Shown here: piece by piece, positions 29,478-38,824 of the stretch
How positions within the stretch are numbered: position 1 is the first letter of the stretch
How the letters are laid out: every line of letters begins with the position of its first letter
Source: an uncultured Verrucomicrobia subdivision 3 bacterium
GTDB taxonomy: Bacteria > Verrucomicrobiota > Verrucomicrobiia > Limisphaerales > UBA8199
Reading direction: 5' to 3'
Assembly (NCBI GenBank): GCA_903912925.1
Contig: CAIWJG010000171.1
Span: 1-56,482 of the forward strand
DNA length: 56,482 nt
Notes under the pieces: model-generated
What the model was told of the DNA's origin: nothing
Database searches by the model: none
What the model saw: the letters and a program-made list of their open reading frames with translations, nothing else
Made by a program: the position numbers and the translations under genes

Positions 29478-31487
29478 ATGCTTTCACGATCCAGGTTGAG
29501 TTCCGCGTCGAAAGCAGCGGCGGCAGTTGCGCTGCTGCTGTGTTCTTTCACGGCCTGTCAGAATCCGAAGCCCAAGGCTCCCAGCGAGTCTCCGGCCAAG
29601 TCCAGCCCGCCCCCGACCAAGTACAGCCGGAAATACGACCCGGAGATCAGAGAGATCATGGACTTGGCCAACAAGGGGCGGTGGGAAGAAGCCCAAGCCA
29701 AAGCCGTTGCGCTGCACGAATTGGCCCCCAAAAGCACCGTGGTCGAGCGCGTATACACTTGGGTGGTTCAGACCGCCCAGCAGCGGCGCGAGCAGTCGCT
29801 GGAAAACGAAATCAGGGAAATCGATGCCAAAAATTCGGTTTTTAGTCCCACGATTAAGAACCTGCTGACGGAAAACAAGGATCGAGGTTTGCCGGCGCGC
29901 AAGGATATTCGCGACGCGGTGGACCGGATCGAGAACACCCCCTGGATACCGGACACCTACGGCAAGATGGTCCATGAGAAAGGTCCGCTTTTCGATTTCG
30001 AAAGCACCAAGGGCCGCATGATTAAGATGCTGGATAAGGAGATGACGGTCCATTTGGACAATGTGCCGCTGGGGACCATGCTGTTGACCCTCAGCACCAA
30101 CGCCGCAGTGAACATTGTGGCCGACAAGTCGCTCACGGCCCTGACCAATACGATGAGTGTGAACCTGGACAAAGTGAAGCTGGGTGAGTTCCTCCGCTAC
30201 GTCGGCCGCTATTACGATCTCCAGTTCCAGGTCGGTGACGAGCTGGTCTGGGTGGTGGACGCGAAAGACCCCAAGCGGCTGATGGAAGAGACCCGCTTTT
30301 ACCGGTTGCGCAAGGGGTTCGTGCTGCCGGCGGAATTTGGATCCCCGGACGCGAACAAAACAACCACTACCGCCGGCCCGGTTACTACGGTCACCGAGGT
30401 CCAGAAGTTCAATAAGTTTGTCAACGACGAAGCCCCGACGCTGCCTTCTCTGGAGCGGGCCATCACTAACTTGTTCACGGGCAAATACATGATTGATTAC
30501 GAGCGCAACCTGGTCGTGGCCCGAGCCACCCCGGAGCAACTCGACGTGATGGAGAAGATCATCAAAGAGTTCGACCGACCGATCCAACAGGTCCTGATCG
30601 AGGCCCGCTTTGTCACCCTCTCCAAACCCGCCTTCATGCAGATGGGCGTGCTGTGGCAGAGTCGCGGTCTTTCCGGGACCAACCAGTTCACCGGCACCCT
30701 GTCCCAGGACTTCACCGGGTTGGTGAACAACCAGAATTTCCCTAACGCGGTTACGCCATCCGGTTCGGTGAACCCGGCATTAGGCATCGGGATCCAGCAG
30801 TTGTTCACCAATGTTTTCGGCGCGAACGACCTGACTGCGACTATCAGCGCGTTGGAGCAAACCGGGGAAAGCCAGACCTTAAGCGCGCCCCGCTTGACCG
30901 TCCTCAACAACCGTCCGGCCACCATCAGCGACGGCCAGGTGCAATACTACTACGAAGAGTACACTGTCGCGACGACCTCGCAGCAATACTACACGGCCTC
31001 TTCCATCGTCCCCAGTGGCAAGCCGACGAAGATCACTGCTGGCGCTGAGTTTAAGGTGCTGGCCAGCGTCAGCGGCGATGGCAACAGCATTCTGCTGGCA
31101 TTGAACCCAAAGATTAATGGCCAAGTGGTGTTGGAGACCTACACTACTGTCAGCCAGTTTACCGGTCCGGGCAGTGCACCTTCTACCTTCGACATCAAAC
31201 TCCCGACTTACCGCACGCAGGAATTGGCCACGCGCGTCGCCATCAAGTCCGGCCAAACCGTCGTCATGGGCGGAGTGCTGGGACAGGAAAAATCCACGTA
31301 TGTCGAGTCCGTGCCGATCCTGGGCGATATCCCGATTCTCGGCGCGCTGTTCCGGCGCCGCACGGAATTGGACTCGCCGCGCTACCTGCTGATATTCGTG
31401 ACGGCCACGATCGTGAAGGATACCGGCGAATTCCTCGTTTACGAGGACGAGAACTCCGCCACCAATTCACCCGCGGTGACCCGATGA
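29478..31487 (+). CDS. Secretin (PilQ/GspD family) lipoprotein
   Basis: 669 residues. A lipoprotein signal ends in FTAC with C27, followed by a proline/serine-rich linker, so the protein is probably anchored to the outer membrane. The periplasmic part includes a helical segment and an N0/N1-type region (MTVHLDNVPLGTMLLTLS, with VNLDKVKLGEFLRYVGRYYD). Residues about 370-650 are the secretin barrel: IQQVLIEARFVTLSKPAFMQ, LSAPRLTVLNNRPATI and the C-terminal signature VPILGDIPILGALFRRR. It forms the outer-membrane pore of a type IV pilus or type II secretion system. It leads the operon, ahead of pilM, whereas pilQ usually comes last. Confidence 0.92.
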   Translation: MLSRSRLSSASKAAAAVALLLCSFTACQNPKPKAPSESPAKSSPPPTKYSRKYDPEIREIMDLANKGRWEEAQAKAVALHELAPKSTVVERVYTWVVQTAQQRREQSLENEIREIDAKNSVFSPTIKNLLTENKDRGLPARKDIRDAVDRIENTPWIPDTYGKMVHEKGPLFDFESTKGRMIKMLDKEMTVHLDNVPLGTMLLTLSTNAAVNIVADKSLTALTNTMSVNLDKVKLGEFLRYVGRYYDLQFQVGDELVWVVDAKDPKRLMEETRFYRLRKGFVLPAEFGSPDANKTTTTAGPVTTVTEVQKFNKFVNDEAPTLPSLERAITNLFTGKYMIDYERNLVVARATPEQLDVMEKIIKEFDRPIQQVLIEARFVTLSKPAFMQMGVLWQSRGLSGTNQFTGTLSQDFTGLVNNQNFPNAVTPSGSVNPALGIGIQQLFTNVFGANDLTATISALEQTGESQTLSAPRLTVLNNRPATISDGQVQYYYEEYTVATTSQQYYTASSIVPSGKPTKITAGAEFKVLASVSGDGNSILLALNPKINGQVVLETYTTVSQFTGPGSAPSTFDIKLPTYRTQELATRVAIKSGQTVVMGGVLGQEKSTYVESVPILGDIPILGALFRRRTELDSPRYLLIFVTATIVKDTGEFLVYEDENSATNSPAVTR

Positions 31488-31520
31488 GTTGGGATCGCCC
31501 CTGGACGCTGTCCGCTTGCC

Positions 31521-33380
31521 ATGTTTAAGTTTGACCGAATCCGGCCGCCGGTGCGGCGGGTGCTGGCGCTGGATGCCGGCAGCCGCTGCATCAAACTACT
31601 GCTGGCGGAGAGCGACTTCGGCCGCTTGCATGTCCTCAGGGAGGAATTGATTGATTTGCAGGCGGAGGGCTTGGTTTCGGCGGAGGAGATCAAGACGCAC
31701 TTGCAAGCTAACCTGGACGATTGGGGACGGCCGCCGCTGGCTTTGATCCTCCCGCAACATCTGTCCATCTCCCAGGTCATCGACTTGCCGCTCGCTCCCG
31801 AAAGCGAGGTCGAGAAACTGATACAGGACGAGACCGTCAAACTGGGCGGCGTGAGTGAAAGCCGCATCGTTTACGACTTTGTTCGCACGGAGACCAAGGC
31901 CAAGAACCGGCAGCAGTTCTGGGTGACACTGTCGCAGGAAGGGGATATTCGGGAACGCATCTTGCGGCTGGGCGTCGAGCAGGAAGACCTGTGCGAGGTT
32001 ACTACGACAGCCAATGCCTTGATCGCGGCTTACCGAGCCGCCAATCCGCTCTCCTCGCGTGCCATCCTGGTCCACTTGGGCGCGCAGACGACGGTCGTCG
32101 TCATCTTGCTGGCAGGCCAGGGCGTTTTCGCCACCAGCTTCCAGATGGGCGGGGATTTCTTCACCCGCTCCCTGGCGCGAATCCGGAATTGCTCCGCGGA
32201 AACCGCTGAATCCCTCAAGCGAGACAGCAACCTGCTGGCCGGCCCAGAGGCGAGTCTGGAGTTTGCCGGGGTGGTAGATGGCTGGGTGGCGGAACTAAAG
32301 CGGCAGTTGAATGAGTGGTTCGAACACAATTCCCACGCGGCACCGGAAGCCGCTTCGTTTGAACTGGTCGCCAGCGGCGGCGCGTTTGATCAACCGGGGC
32401 TGCTCAACCACCTCCAGACACAGGCGGGATTGGAGTTGAAGCCATGGCCCAAGGGCAATCAGCCCGAGGCGGTGCTGCCCTCGAAACACTTTGAAGTTGC
32501 TTTCGGGGCCGCGCTCCAGGCGCTCGGGCATAGCGCACAACCTGTCTCGCTGCTACCGGACGATTACCGGGTGGCCTGGCAGAAACGGCTCAGGATCGAG
32601 AGACTGGAACTCGGCAGCCTTGGGCTGGTAGTGCTTTGCCTCCTGCTCCTGGCGTTCGGCACCTGGCACAAGTCGTCGCTCATCACCCGGAAGCAAGCGC
32701 TGCTCGCCACAGTCCAAGCCGGCCAGGAGGCTGTCGAGGCCAACGACGCGCTGGCGGTCGAACTGACCGCCGAATACGAGGGTTTTCGCCCCCTCTTCGC
32801 CAGCCAGCAGAACACGCTGGACGTACTGCAAACCTTTGCGCTGCTGCAACAGTCCCGCAGCAATCGAGACTACTGGTACGTGCTCGTAGCCGACCAGCAA
32901 AGCTATTTCAGCCAGCCGACCGGCCCCCCCTCGACCAACAAGCCAGCCCGATTCAGCCTCTTCGCGACGGCGGCTAGCCATCCCAAAGCCGCTGGTGCGG
33001 AATACGCTGCTGGCTCGGCAACTTCGACTAATCTCTGGCCGGCGAAACCCGGCTTGATTGCCGAACTGTGCATCCCAGGAGATGCCGACGGCGCCCGCCA
33101 GATCCGCCGCCAGTTGGTGGACATCCTGAAGGAACAGCAGCTCTTCTCCAAGGTGGATTTGCTGTCGGATGACTTGCGGCGCAGCCTGGCAGACCCCAAA
33201 GTAATCGTTCCCGACCGGGATTTCGTACTCCTGCTGGATTTTGCCGAGACGGATTTCCAGCAGCCACTGCCACTCAGGAAACCGCTGCCCAGCGTCCCAT
33301 CTCGCCCCACCAATAAGCGCTCGGGGCGCTCGCTAATGTCCTCGGAAGGCGGGGAAGACCCTCACCAAAACACGCCGTGA
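31521..33380 (+). CDS. PilM-like actin-fold protein fused to a PilN-like membrane domain
   Basis: 619 residues. Residues 11-345 have the PilM/FtsA-like nucleotide-binding fold (VLALDAGSRCIKLLLAES, VEKLIQDETVKLGG, LVHLGAQTTVVVILLAGQ, ASGGAFDQPGLLNHLQ). One transmembrane helix lies at 364-382 (LGSLGLVVLCLLLLAFGTW), followed by a periplasmic helical and globular part like PilN. In most pili PilM and PilN are separate proteins joined by the N-terminal peptide of PilN. Here they appear as one chain, so the inner-membrane alignment complex is built from a fusion. It overlaps the next gene by four bases. Confidence 0.82.
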   Translation: MFKFDRIRPPVRRVLALDAGSRCIKLLLAESDFGRLHVLREELIDLQAEGLVSAEEIKTHLQANLDDWGRPPLALILPQHLSISQVIDLPLAPESEVEKLIQDETVKLGGVSESRIVYDFVRTETKAKNRQQFWVTLSQEGDIRERILRLGVEQEDLCEVTTTANALIAAYRAANPLSSRAILVHLGAQTTVVVILLAGQGVFATSFQMGGDFFTRSLARIRNCSAETAESLKRDSNLLAGPEASLEFAGVVDGWVAELKRQLNEWFEHNSHAAPEAASFELVASGGAFDQPGLLNHLQTQAGLELKPWPKGNQPEAVLPSKHFEVAFGAALQALGHSAQPVSLLPDDYRVAWQKRLRIERLELGSLGLVVLCLLLLAFGTWHKSSLITRKQALLATVQAGQEAVEANDALAVELTAEYEGFRPLFASQQNTLDVLQTFALLQQSRSNRDYWYVLVADQQSYFSQPTGPPSTNKPARFSLFATAASHPKAAGAEYAAGSATSTNLWPAKPGLIAELCIPGDADGARQIRRQLVDILKEQQLFSKVDLLSDDLRRSLADPKVIVPDRDFVLLLDFAETDFQQPLPLRKPLPSVPSRPTNKRSGRSLMSSEGGEDPHQNTP

Positions 33381-34198
33381 AGATTCCCTTCAGCGAATAC
33401 CAACGTCGTGGCATCGTTCCGATCGCAGGGCTGGTGCTAGCGGTGTATTACTTCACTGTTTTGCTGCCACTGTCTCGCCGGTCCGAGAAACTTGACGAAC
33501 CAGTGCAGAAGGCCTGGCAAAGGCTCTCCATCCTCCTGGACCAGACCAACACAACCGCCATTGATTTCCTGCACATTACCAATCAGCTCACCGAAACCCG
33601 TCAGGCTTTGCTCGCTCTCGATAAGGCAAAACAGCAAGCCACCGCTCACCTCCAGCCTGGTGCGGCGCTGCGCGCCAAAATGCACGCTGATTTCGCACTC
33701 GTCGAATACGAGAACGAGCGCAGCCGACAGATGGAGGAGCTGGCGCGCCTCGCCAAGCAAGAGCAGGTGGCCGTTGACCCCGCTGTCTTCGCCAATTACC
33801 CCGAGCACACGGCCGACGTGAGACAGCCCCACTTGCTATGGGCGGCCTTGTCGTTTACCGACAGTCTTATGCAGACGGCGGTCCGATGCAAAGTCACCGC
33901 CATCCTCGCCCTCGATACGCCACCAGTGCTCACCAATGCGCCGCCTACGAACGCCATCGAGCGGCTGGCGGAAATCCCCGTGCAGATCGAGTTCACCGGC
34001 TTCGCCACCAACGCCGAGAAGCTGCTCCTGAGTCTGCCTCTCCGCGCCGACGAAATCCGGGCCGCCGGGTTGCCTGAGGCGATAACCAATAAGCCGGTGC
34101 TTTTCATTGACCGGCTCGTGGTCCAAAAGCAGTCGGCCGACAAGCTCGATGAAGTGCATGTGTGGCTGCGCGCAGTGGGTTTTGTGTTGCGAGAGTGA
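33377..34198 (+). CDS. PilO-like inner-membrane alignment protein
   Basis: 273 residues with one N-terminal membrane helix (GIVPIAGLVLAVYYFTVLLP), a heptad-rich helix (about 35-130) and a C-terminal alpha/beta domain ending in LDEVHVWLRAVGFVL. This architecture is that of PilO/GspM, partners of PilM-N in the inner-membrane platform. Sequence similarity to characterised PilO is weak, so the call rests on architecture and position. Its start overlaps the upstream stop, implying coupled translation. Confidence 0.65.
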   Translation: MKIPFSEYQRRGIVPIAGLVLAVYYFTVLLPLSRRSEKLDEPVQKAWQRLSILLDQTNTTAIDFLHITNQLTETRQALLALDKAKQQATAHLQPGAALRAKMHADFALVEYENERSRQMEELARLAKQEQVAVDPAVFANYPEHTADVRQPHLLWAALSFTDSLMQTAVRCKVTAILALDTPPVLTNAPPTNAIERLAEIPVQIEFTGFATNAEKLLLSLPLRADEIRAAGLPEAITNKPVLFIDRLVVQKQSADKLDEVHVWLRAVGFVLRE

Positions 34199-34204
34199 GG
34201 AGCC

Positions 34205-34723
34205 ATGCCACCGATCATAAAGATAGTCTTACGGAATCGTTGGTTTGTGGTGGGCATGCATGCGTGCCTGTGGTTCCTGCTCTATCTGACCCTCACTCAT
34301 CTCGGAGGCAAAGCCCCTGACTTCCGCCTAGCGGGTGCGGTCGCCAACCCGCCGCAAAGCCCCGCGCCAGTCGCCGGGCTTGAACGCTTGTTCCTCCCGG
34401 GGATCTGGCCCAAGACCCTCGTGCAGACGAACCTGCCCAACCCCTTCTATACTCGTTTCTTTGTCCCGCCGCCGCCGCCGCCGCCCACTACTCGCAAGAT
34501 CAACGTAGCCTACCATGGCTTCTCCCAAATCAACGAGGGCATCAAACAAGTCGGCTACAAGCTGGACAATGCGTTTAACATCGCTCCGATCGGAACGCAG
34601 ATCGCCACTGAACTCTTTATCGCCGACGCCACGATCCAGGCGCTGATGTTGACGAACGTCGCCGCGCAGACCAATTTTATTGGCTGGAACACGAACCAGG
34701 ACATCATCATTCCGATTAAATGA
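34205..34723 (+). CDS. Small proline-rich membrane protein of the pilus operon
   Basis: 172 residues: one N-terminal membrane helix (WFVVGMHACLWFLLYLTLTH), a linker, a VPPPPPPPTTRK run and a small beta-rich C-terminal domain (INVAYHGFSQINEGIKQVGY). It is not recognisably PilP, but holds the PilP/GspC position between PilO and the ATPase, and like them has a membrane anchor, a flexible linker and a periplasmic beta domain. I infer that it links the inner platform to the secretin. It overlaps the ATPase gene by four bases. Confidence 0.6.
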   Translation: MPPIIKIVLRNRWFVVGMHACLWFLLYLTLTHLGGKAPDFRLAGAVANPPQSPAPVAGLERLFLPGIWPKTLVQTNLPNPFYTRFFVPPPPPPPTTRKINVAYHGFSQINEGIKQVGYKLDNAFNIAPIGTQIATELFIADATIQALMLTNVAAQTNFIGWNTNQDIIIPIK

Positions 34724-36468
34724 ACGCGAACCAGGACGCAGCCCCGAAAGAAGTGGGGGACCTCCTGCTCGAACAGGGCAAGCTCACGGAGCAGCAGCTC
34801 GAGCAGGTCCGGCGCCGCCAGCGTCGGCTGGGTCTGCCGCAGCATCGCGCCATCGTGGACCTGAACTTCGCTTCCGAAGAAGACACCTGGCGCGCGCTGG
34901 CGGCGGCCAACCACACGGATTTCACCGATCCCGTTGCGCTCGACCTCAAGCGGGAAACGCTGGAACTGGTGCCGATCAAGTTCATTTTCCACTACCATTT
35001 GCTCCCGCTAGGCATCGAAGATGACTGCCTGACGCTGGCCTTCAGCGAGCCGCCGAGCCAGATGGAACAGGGCAATCTGCGCCTCCTCCTCAGCAAGCGC
35101 TTCAGAATCGTCCTCGCTACCCCCAGCTCCATCCATGCCGTCATCAAGAAGAACTTCGGGCTTGGGGCCGAAACGATCCAGAAGCTGCGAGAGGACCGCG
35201 GCGGGGCGGAAATCAGCGAGGAGATCGTCTTTGATGTGCAGGGCAAGGAGACCGATTCCGCGCTCGAAGCCACCGTCTCGGCCTTTGTGGACCAGATTCT
35301 GCAGGAAGCCTTGCGCCTCCACGCGACGGACATCCATCTCGAACCCTACACCAATTCCATCCGTCTCCGCTACCGTGTGGACGGGATTCTGGAACCGGTA
35401 CCCGTGCCGGCAGACATGCGTCATTTGCACCTGGCGGTGGTGTCGCGGCTTAAAATCATGGCCGGGTTGAACATTGCCGAAAAACGGCTGCCCCACGACG
35501 GCCGCATCGCCATGAAGACGGGTAACGAGGAATACGACCTGCGCGTCTCCATCGTCCCGACGAAATACGGGGAAGCGGTCTGCCTGCGGATCCTTGGCCG
35601 TCAAAGTCTTTACCTCGACTTGGGCCAACTCGGCATGGAGCCGAACCAGGAGGCGGTCCTGGCCCAGTTGACCACTCTGCCGCAAGGAATGGTTTTGCTG
35701 ACAGGCCCAACCGGCAGCGGCAAGACCACCACGCTCTACGCCGCCCTGGCCCAGGCCAACGATGAAGGCCGCAAGATCATCACCTTCGAAGACCCCATCG
35801 AATACCAGCTTGAAGGGGTCGTGCAAATCCAAGTCCGCGATCAAATCGGCCTGACCTTCGCCACCGGCCTGCGCTCCGTCTTGCGCCACGATCCGGATGT
35901 GGTGCTCGTCGGCGAGATTCGTGACTTTGAGACCGCTGAAATTGCCGTGCGCGCCGCCCAAACTGGCCACCTGGTCTTCTCCACTTTGCACACCAACGAC
36001 AGTGTCGGCGCGGTTACCCGCTTGCTGGAAATGCGGATCGAGCCCTACCTGATATCTTCCTCGCTGGTCTGCAGTATCTCGCAACGGCTGGCCCGTCGCA
36101 TTTGCCGCCACTGCGCTGAGGAAGACCTCGCCATCACGGCCTCAGCCCGCAAAGAAATGGCCGCCGCTCTTTCGCTCCCCGCTGAACAAGTCAGAGCCTG
36201 GAAAGGCCGCGGCTGCGTGGAATGCAATCAGAAAGGCCACCGCGGCCGTGTGGCCATCTACGAGTTCTTCCTCCTCAACGAAGCGATCAGCGACCTCATC
36301 CATCCCGGATTGAGCACCGGCGAGCTGCGCGAAGCCGCACGCAAGCTAGGTTGGCGTTCCCTCCGAGAAATGGCCTGGTCTAAAGTGCAGAAGGGGCTTA
36401 TCCCCATCTCCGAACAGGAGCGTTGGACCCGCACGGTTGACCCGGCAGCTCTGGCGGTCAAAAGCTGA
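34720..36468 (+). CDS. Type IV pilus/type II secretion assembly ATPase (PilB/GspE)
   Basis: 582 residues. N-terminal GspE_N/MshEN-like domain (residues about 8-150; EVGDLLLEQGKLTEQQLEQV), then the ATPase core with Walker A GPTGSGKTT (329-337), an Asp box (ATDIHLEP, 202-209), Walker B-like DVVLVGEIRD (393-402) and an HTND histidine box (424-427). Zinc-type cysteines C462, C465, C499 and C502 match those of extension ATPases. It powers pilus or pseudopilus assembly in the cytoplasm. No PilC/GspF platform protein or pilin gene is in the window. Confidence 0.93.
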   Translation: MNANQDAAPKEVGDLLLEQGKLTEQQLEQVRRRQRRLGLPQHRAIVDLNFASEEDTWRALAAANHTDFTDPVALDLKRETLELVPIKFIFHYHLLPLGIEDDCLTLAFSEPPSQMEQGNLRLLLSKRFRIVLATPSSIHAVIKKNFGLGAETIQKLREDRGGAEISEEIVFDVQGKETDSALEATVSAFVDQILQEALRLHATDIHLEPYTNSIRLRYRVDGILEPVPVPADMRHLHLAVVSRLKIMAGLNIAEKRLPHDGRIAMKTGNEEYDLRVSIVPTKYGEAVCLRILGRQSLYLDLGQLGMEPNQEAVLAQLTTLPQGMVLLTGPTGSGKTTTLYAALAQANDEGRKIITFEDPIEYQLEGVVQIQVRDQIGLTFATGLRSVLRHDPDVVLVGEIRDFETAEIAVRAAQTGHLVFSTLHTNDSVGAVTRLLEMRIEPYLISSSLVCSISQRLARRICRHCAEEDLAITASARKEMAAALSLPAEQVRAWKGRGCVECNQKGHRGRVAIYEFFLLNEAISDLIHPGLSTGELREAARKLGWRSLREMAWSKVQKGLIPISEQERWTRTVDPAALAVKS

Positions 36469-36489
36469 CCCCCAGCGCCCGAAAATGCA

Positions 36490-36523
36490 AAGAGGACGGC
36501 GCGCCTTCAAACGCCATCCTCTT
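36490..36523. terminator. Bidirectional terminator between the ATPase gene and rpmB
   Basis: AAGAGGACGGCG (36490-36501) and CGCCATCCTCTT (36512-36523) form an 11-of-12 paired stem with a 10-bp loop. On the minus strand it is followed by CATTTTCG, and it lies between two convergent genes. Confidence 0.7.
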
Positions 36524-36548
36524 CGATCAAACCCTTGTGCTCGCTAGC

Positions 36549-36824
36549 TCAGGCCTTGACGGCAGCAGTAGCATCTTCCTTCTTCCAGGTGCGCTTTGGA
36601 GCTTTGACCACCAGCCCCTTTTTGAGGGCGTTGGCCGTAACACGAATGTAGCGCACTTCGCCGTCAATCAACGCTTTGACGCGCTGCAGGTTCGGGAAGA
36701 AACGGCGCTTGGTAATGGCCGTAACGTGCGTGCCAATACCGCCGCTTTTCTTCGACTTGCCGCTGCGCCAGATAATGCTGCCCTTGATGGGGCGTTTGCC
36801 AGTCAGTTCACAAATTCTCGCCAT
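36549..36824 (-). CDS. rpmB: Ribosomal protein bL28
   Basis: 91 residues, highly basic. MARICELTGKRPIKGSIIWR with KSKKSGGIGTH is the bL28 N-terminus, and RRFFPNLQRVKALIDGEVRY is the central block. Slightly longer than E. coli bL28 because of an alanine-rich tail (KKEDATAAVKA). The zinc-binding cysteines of some L28 forms are absent. No rpmG follows. Confidence 0.96.
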   Translation of the reverse strand: MARICELTGKRPIKGSIIWRSGKSKKSGGIGTHVTAITKRRFFPNLQRVKALIDGEVRYIRVTANALKKGLVVKAPKRTWKKEDATAAVKA

Positions 36825-36904
36825 ACGAATCCTGTCTTAAATATTACAGAGGGGAGATCTTAGCAGGCGCAAGCAATGTTGCAAGCCGTATTTCACATGC
36901 CCCC

Positions 36905-37099
36905 GAGGTGCCCCCACGACCAGTGACAAAGTGGATGATAAGGGCTCCAATCTGAAGCTGTAGGAGACGACGTAAGGAGTCTCTAATCAGCGTGTTCCGA
37001 CCAAGCGCAGGTTTGGGCCGCTGGCAAGAGGTCAGAGACTCCTGACGTCGTCTCCTACAATGACTTGCGAGGACTTTGTCACTAGCTGTGAGGTGCCCC
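36905..37099 (+). mobile_element. MITE-like palindromic element with terminal inverted repeats and target duplication, copy 2
   Basis: Direct repeats GAGGTGCCCC at 36905-36914 and 37090-37099 enclose a 175-bp element (36915-37089). Its ends carry the inverted motif AGTGACAAAGT (left 36922-36932; right, as its complement, near 37073-37083). Its core (36959-37059) has arms of about 24 bp with one mismatch. No transposase gene lies inside. This is the structure expected of a non-autonomous transposable element. It occupies the gap between rpmB and a small membrane-anchored gene; a relative in the other orientation is at 3347-3473. Confidence 0.75.
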
Positions 37100-37123
37100 T
37101 TTCGCCGTTACCGTCCAGGAACA

Positions 37124-37528
37124 TCATTCGTAGGTCTTCTCGAGGGTCTTCATCCGTGGCCAGACGGGCGAAGATGGCCCCAGGCGCTCTTTCACCGCGG
37201 CGAAGACGCGCCGGGCCTCGGCGGGATCCTCACGGGCCACGGCAACGCAGAAATCCAGCTCGATCCAGGCCTTGCGGGGATCTTCCACGCTCGGGCCGTA
37301 GGCCTTGAGCCAGTTCCTCAACCCGACGGCGCCACGCTTCCGCGCGGTCTGGAGCGACGTCTCGAGATTGTAAGGCAGACCCGGCAGTCGGCCCTCGGTC
37401 ACGACCGCCGCCGCGTCCTGCTTCTGCTGGGCTTCCTCTCCGCTTTTGACCTGCTCCCAGTACGAGAATAACACCCACCCGCAGTAGAGCACCGCCACGA
37501 TAATCAACGCCCCAATGAGTTTAGTCAC
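37124..37528 (-). CDS. Small membrane-anchored hypothetical protein
   Basis: 134 residues: an N-terminal membrane helix (LIGALIIVAVLYCGWVLFSYW) and a soluble helical domain of about 100 residues (SLQTARKRGAVGLRNWLKAY, KAWIELDFCVAVAREDPAEA). No recognised family. Its start overlaps the murA stop (ATGA), so it is co-translated with murA and might act at the cell envelope. The coupling is the only functional hint. Confidence 0.7.
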   Translation of the reverse strand: MTKLIGALIIVAVLYCGWVLFSYWEQVKSGEEAQQKQDAAAVVTEGRLPGLPYNLETSLQTARKRGAVGLRNWLKAYGPSVEDPRKAWIELDFCVAVAREDPAEARRVFAAVKERLGPSSPVWPRMKTLEKTYE

Positions 37529-38787
37529 GATTCTTCGATCCGCTCGATGCGCGCGCCCAGTTGCCGCAGCTTGCCATCAATATTCTCGTAGCCGCGGTCG
37601 ATATGATAAACGCGGTTGACCTGCGTGGTGCCGCGCGCGGCCAGCCCGGCGATGACCAGCGCCGCCGACGCCCGCAAATCGCTGGCCATGACCGGGGCCC
37701 CGCTCAACGGTTTGCCACCCTTCACAATCGCACTTGGCCCTTCGATTTCAATATCCGCCCCCAGCCGCGTCATTTCGCTAACGTGCATGAACCGCGACTC
37801 AAAGATCCGCTCGGTGATAATGCTGATGCCCGGCGTCAAGGTCATCAAGGCCATCATCTGCGCCTGCACGTCGGTGGGGAATCCCGAGTAGGGCAACGTC
37901 GTGATGTCCACTGGCTTCAAGCGGCCATTGCGGCGAATGGTGATGTCCGCGCCGCGGCGCTCAATGCCCGCGCCCGCATCCTTCAGCTTGTCCAGCACGG
38001 CGCGCAGGTGGTCGGCGCGTGCGCCGCGCAGCGTAATCTCGCCGTTCGTGGCCACGGCAGCAATCGCATAGGTGGCCGCCTCGATGCGGTCCGGGATCAC
38101 TTCGTGTTCCGCGCCGTGCAATTCTTTCACGCCGGTGATGGTCAAGGTGGGGCTGCCGGCGCCGGAAATCTGCGCGCCCATTGCGATCAGGAAGTTTGCC
38201 AGGTCCACCACCTCCGGCTCGCACGCCGCGCTCTCGATCACCGTCACTCCTTCGGCGAGTGTCGCGGCCATCATGACGTTGGCCGTGCCGAGCACCGTGG
38301 AGCCGGCGCGGCCGCCCAGGAACATGGCGGAGCCAACCAAGCGTTTGGCGGAGGCGTGAACGTAACCGTTCTCGATCATCACCTTCGCTCCCAGCGCTGC
38401 GAATCCTTTCAGGTGCAGGTTGATCGGCCGGGCGCCAATCACACATCCGCCCGGCAGGGACACGGCGGCCTTCTTCAACCGGCCCAGCAGTGGGCCCATC
38501 ACGCAGATCGAGCCGCGCATCTTCCGGATTAAATCGTAATCTCCGGCACCTTTGATCTTCCGGGCCTGAATGTGGACGCTGTCGCCTTCGAAGCGCACGT
38601 GCGCGCCCAGCCAGGTGAGGATCTGGCCCATGAACTTCACATCGCTCAGGTTCGGCACGCGACGGATGACGCAAGGTTCAGCGGTGAGCAGGGTGGCCGC
38701 CATGATCGGCAGGACGGCATTCTTCGCCCCGCTGATGGCCACTTCCCCATGCAACGGCACAGAGCCTTTAATCAAGAAGCTATCCAT
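37525..38787 (-). CDS. murA: UDP-N-acetylglucosamine 1-carboxyvinyltransferase
   Basis: Adds enolpyruvate from PEP to UDP-GlcNAc, the first committed step of peptidoglycan synthesis. 420 residues. The catalytic cysteine is C115 in LPGGCVIGARPIN, in the same number and context as in E. coli; this is the fosfomycin-sensitive form. SGAKNAVLPIMAATLLT (19-35), TLPYSGFPTDVQAQMMAL and the ADIEIEGPSAIVKGG C-terminal block are intact. It is 37 bp after prmC and overlaps the small membrane gene downstream. Confidence 0.97.
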   Translation of the reverse strand: MDSFLIKGSVPLHGEVAISGAKNAVLPIMAATLLTAEPCVIRRVPNLSDVKFMGQILTWLGAHVRFEGDSVHIQARKIKGAGDYDLIRKMRGSICVMGPLLGRLKKAAVSLPGGCVIGARPINLHLKGFAALGAKVMIENGYVHASAKRLVGSAMFLGGRAGSTVLGTANVMMAATLAEGVTVIESAACEPEVVDLANFLIAMGAQISGAGSPTLTITGVKELHGAEHEVIPDRIEAATYAIAAVATNGEITLRGARADHLRAVLDKLKDAGAGIERRGADITIRRNGRLKPVDITTLPYSGFPTDVQAQMMALMTLTPGISIITERIFESRFMHVSEMTRLGADIEIEGPSAIVKGGKPLSGAPVMASDLRASAALVIAGLAARGTTQVNRVYHIDRGYENIDGKLRQLGARIERIEES

Positions 38788-38824
38788 GGAAGTTCAGCAA
38801 TAATCACCAACCACTCGTTACCCA

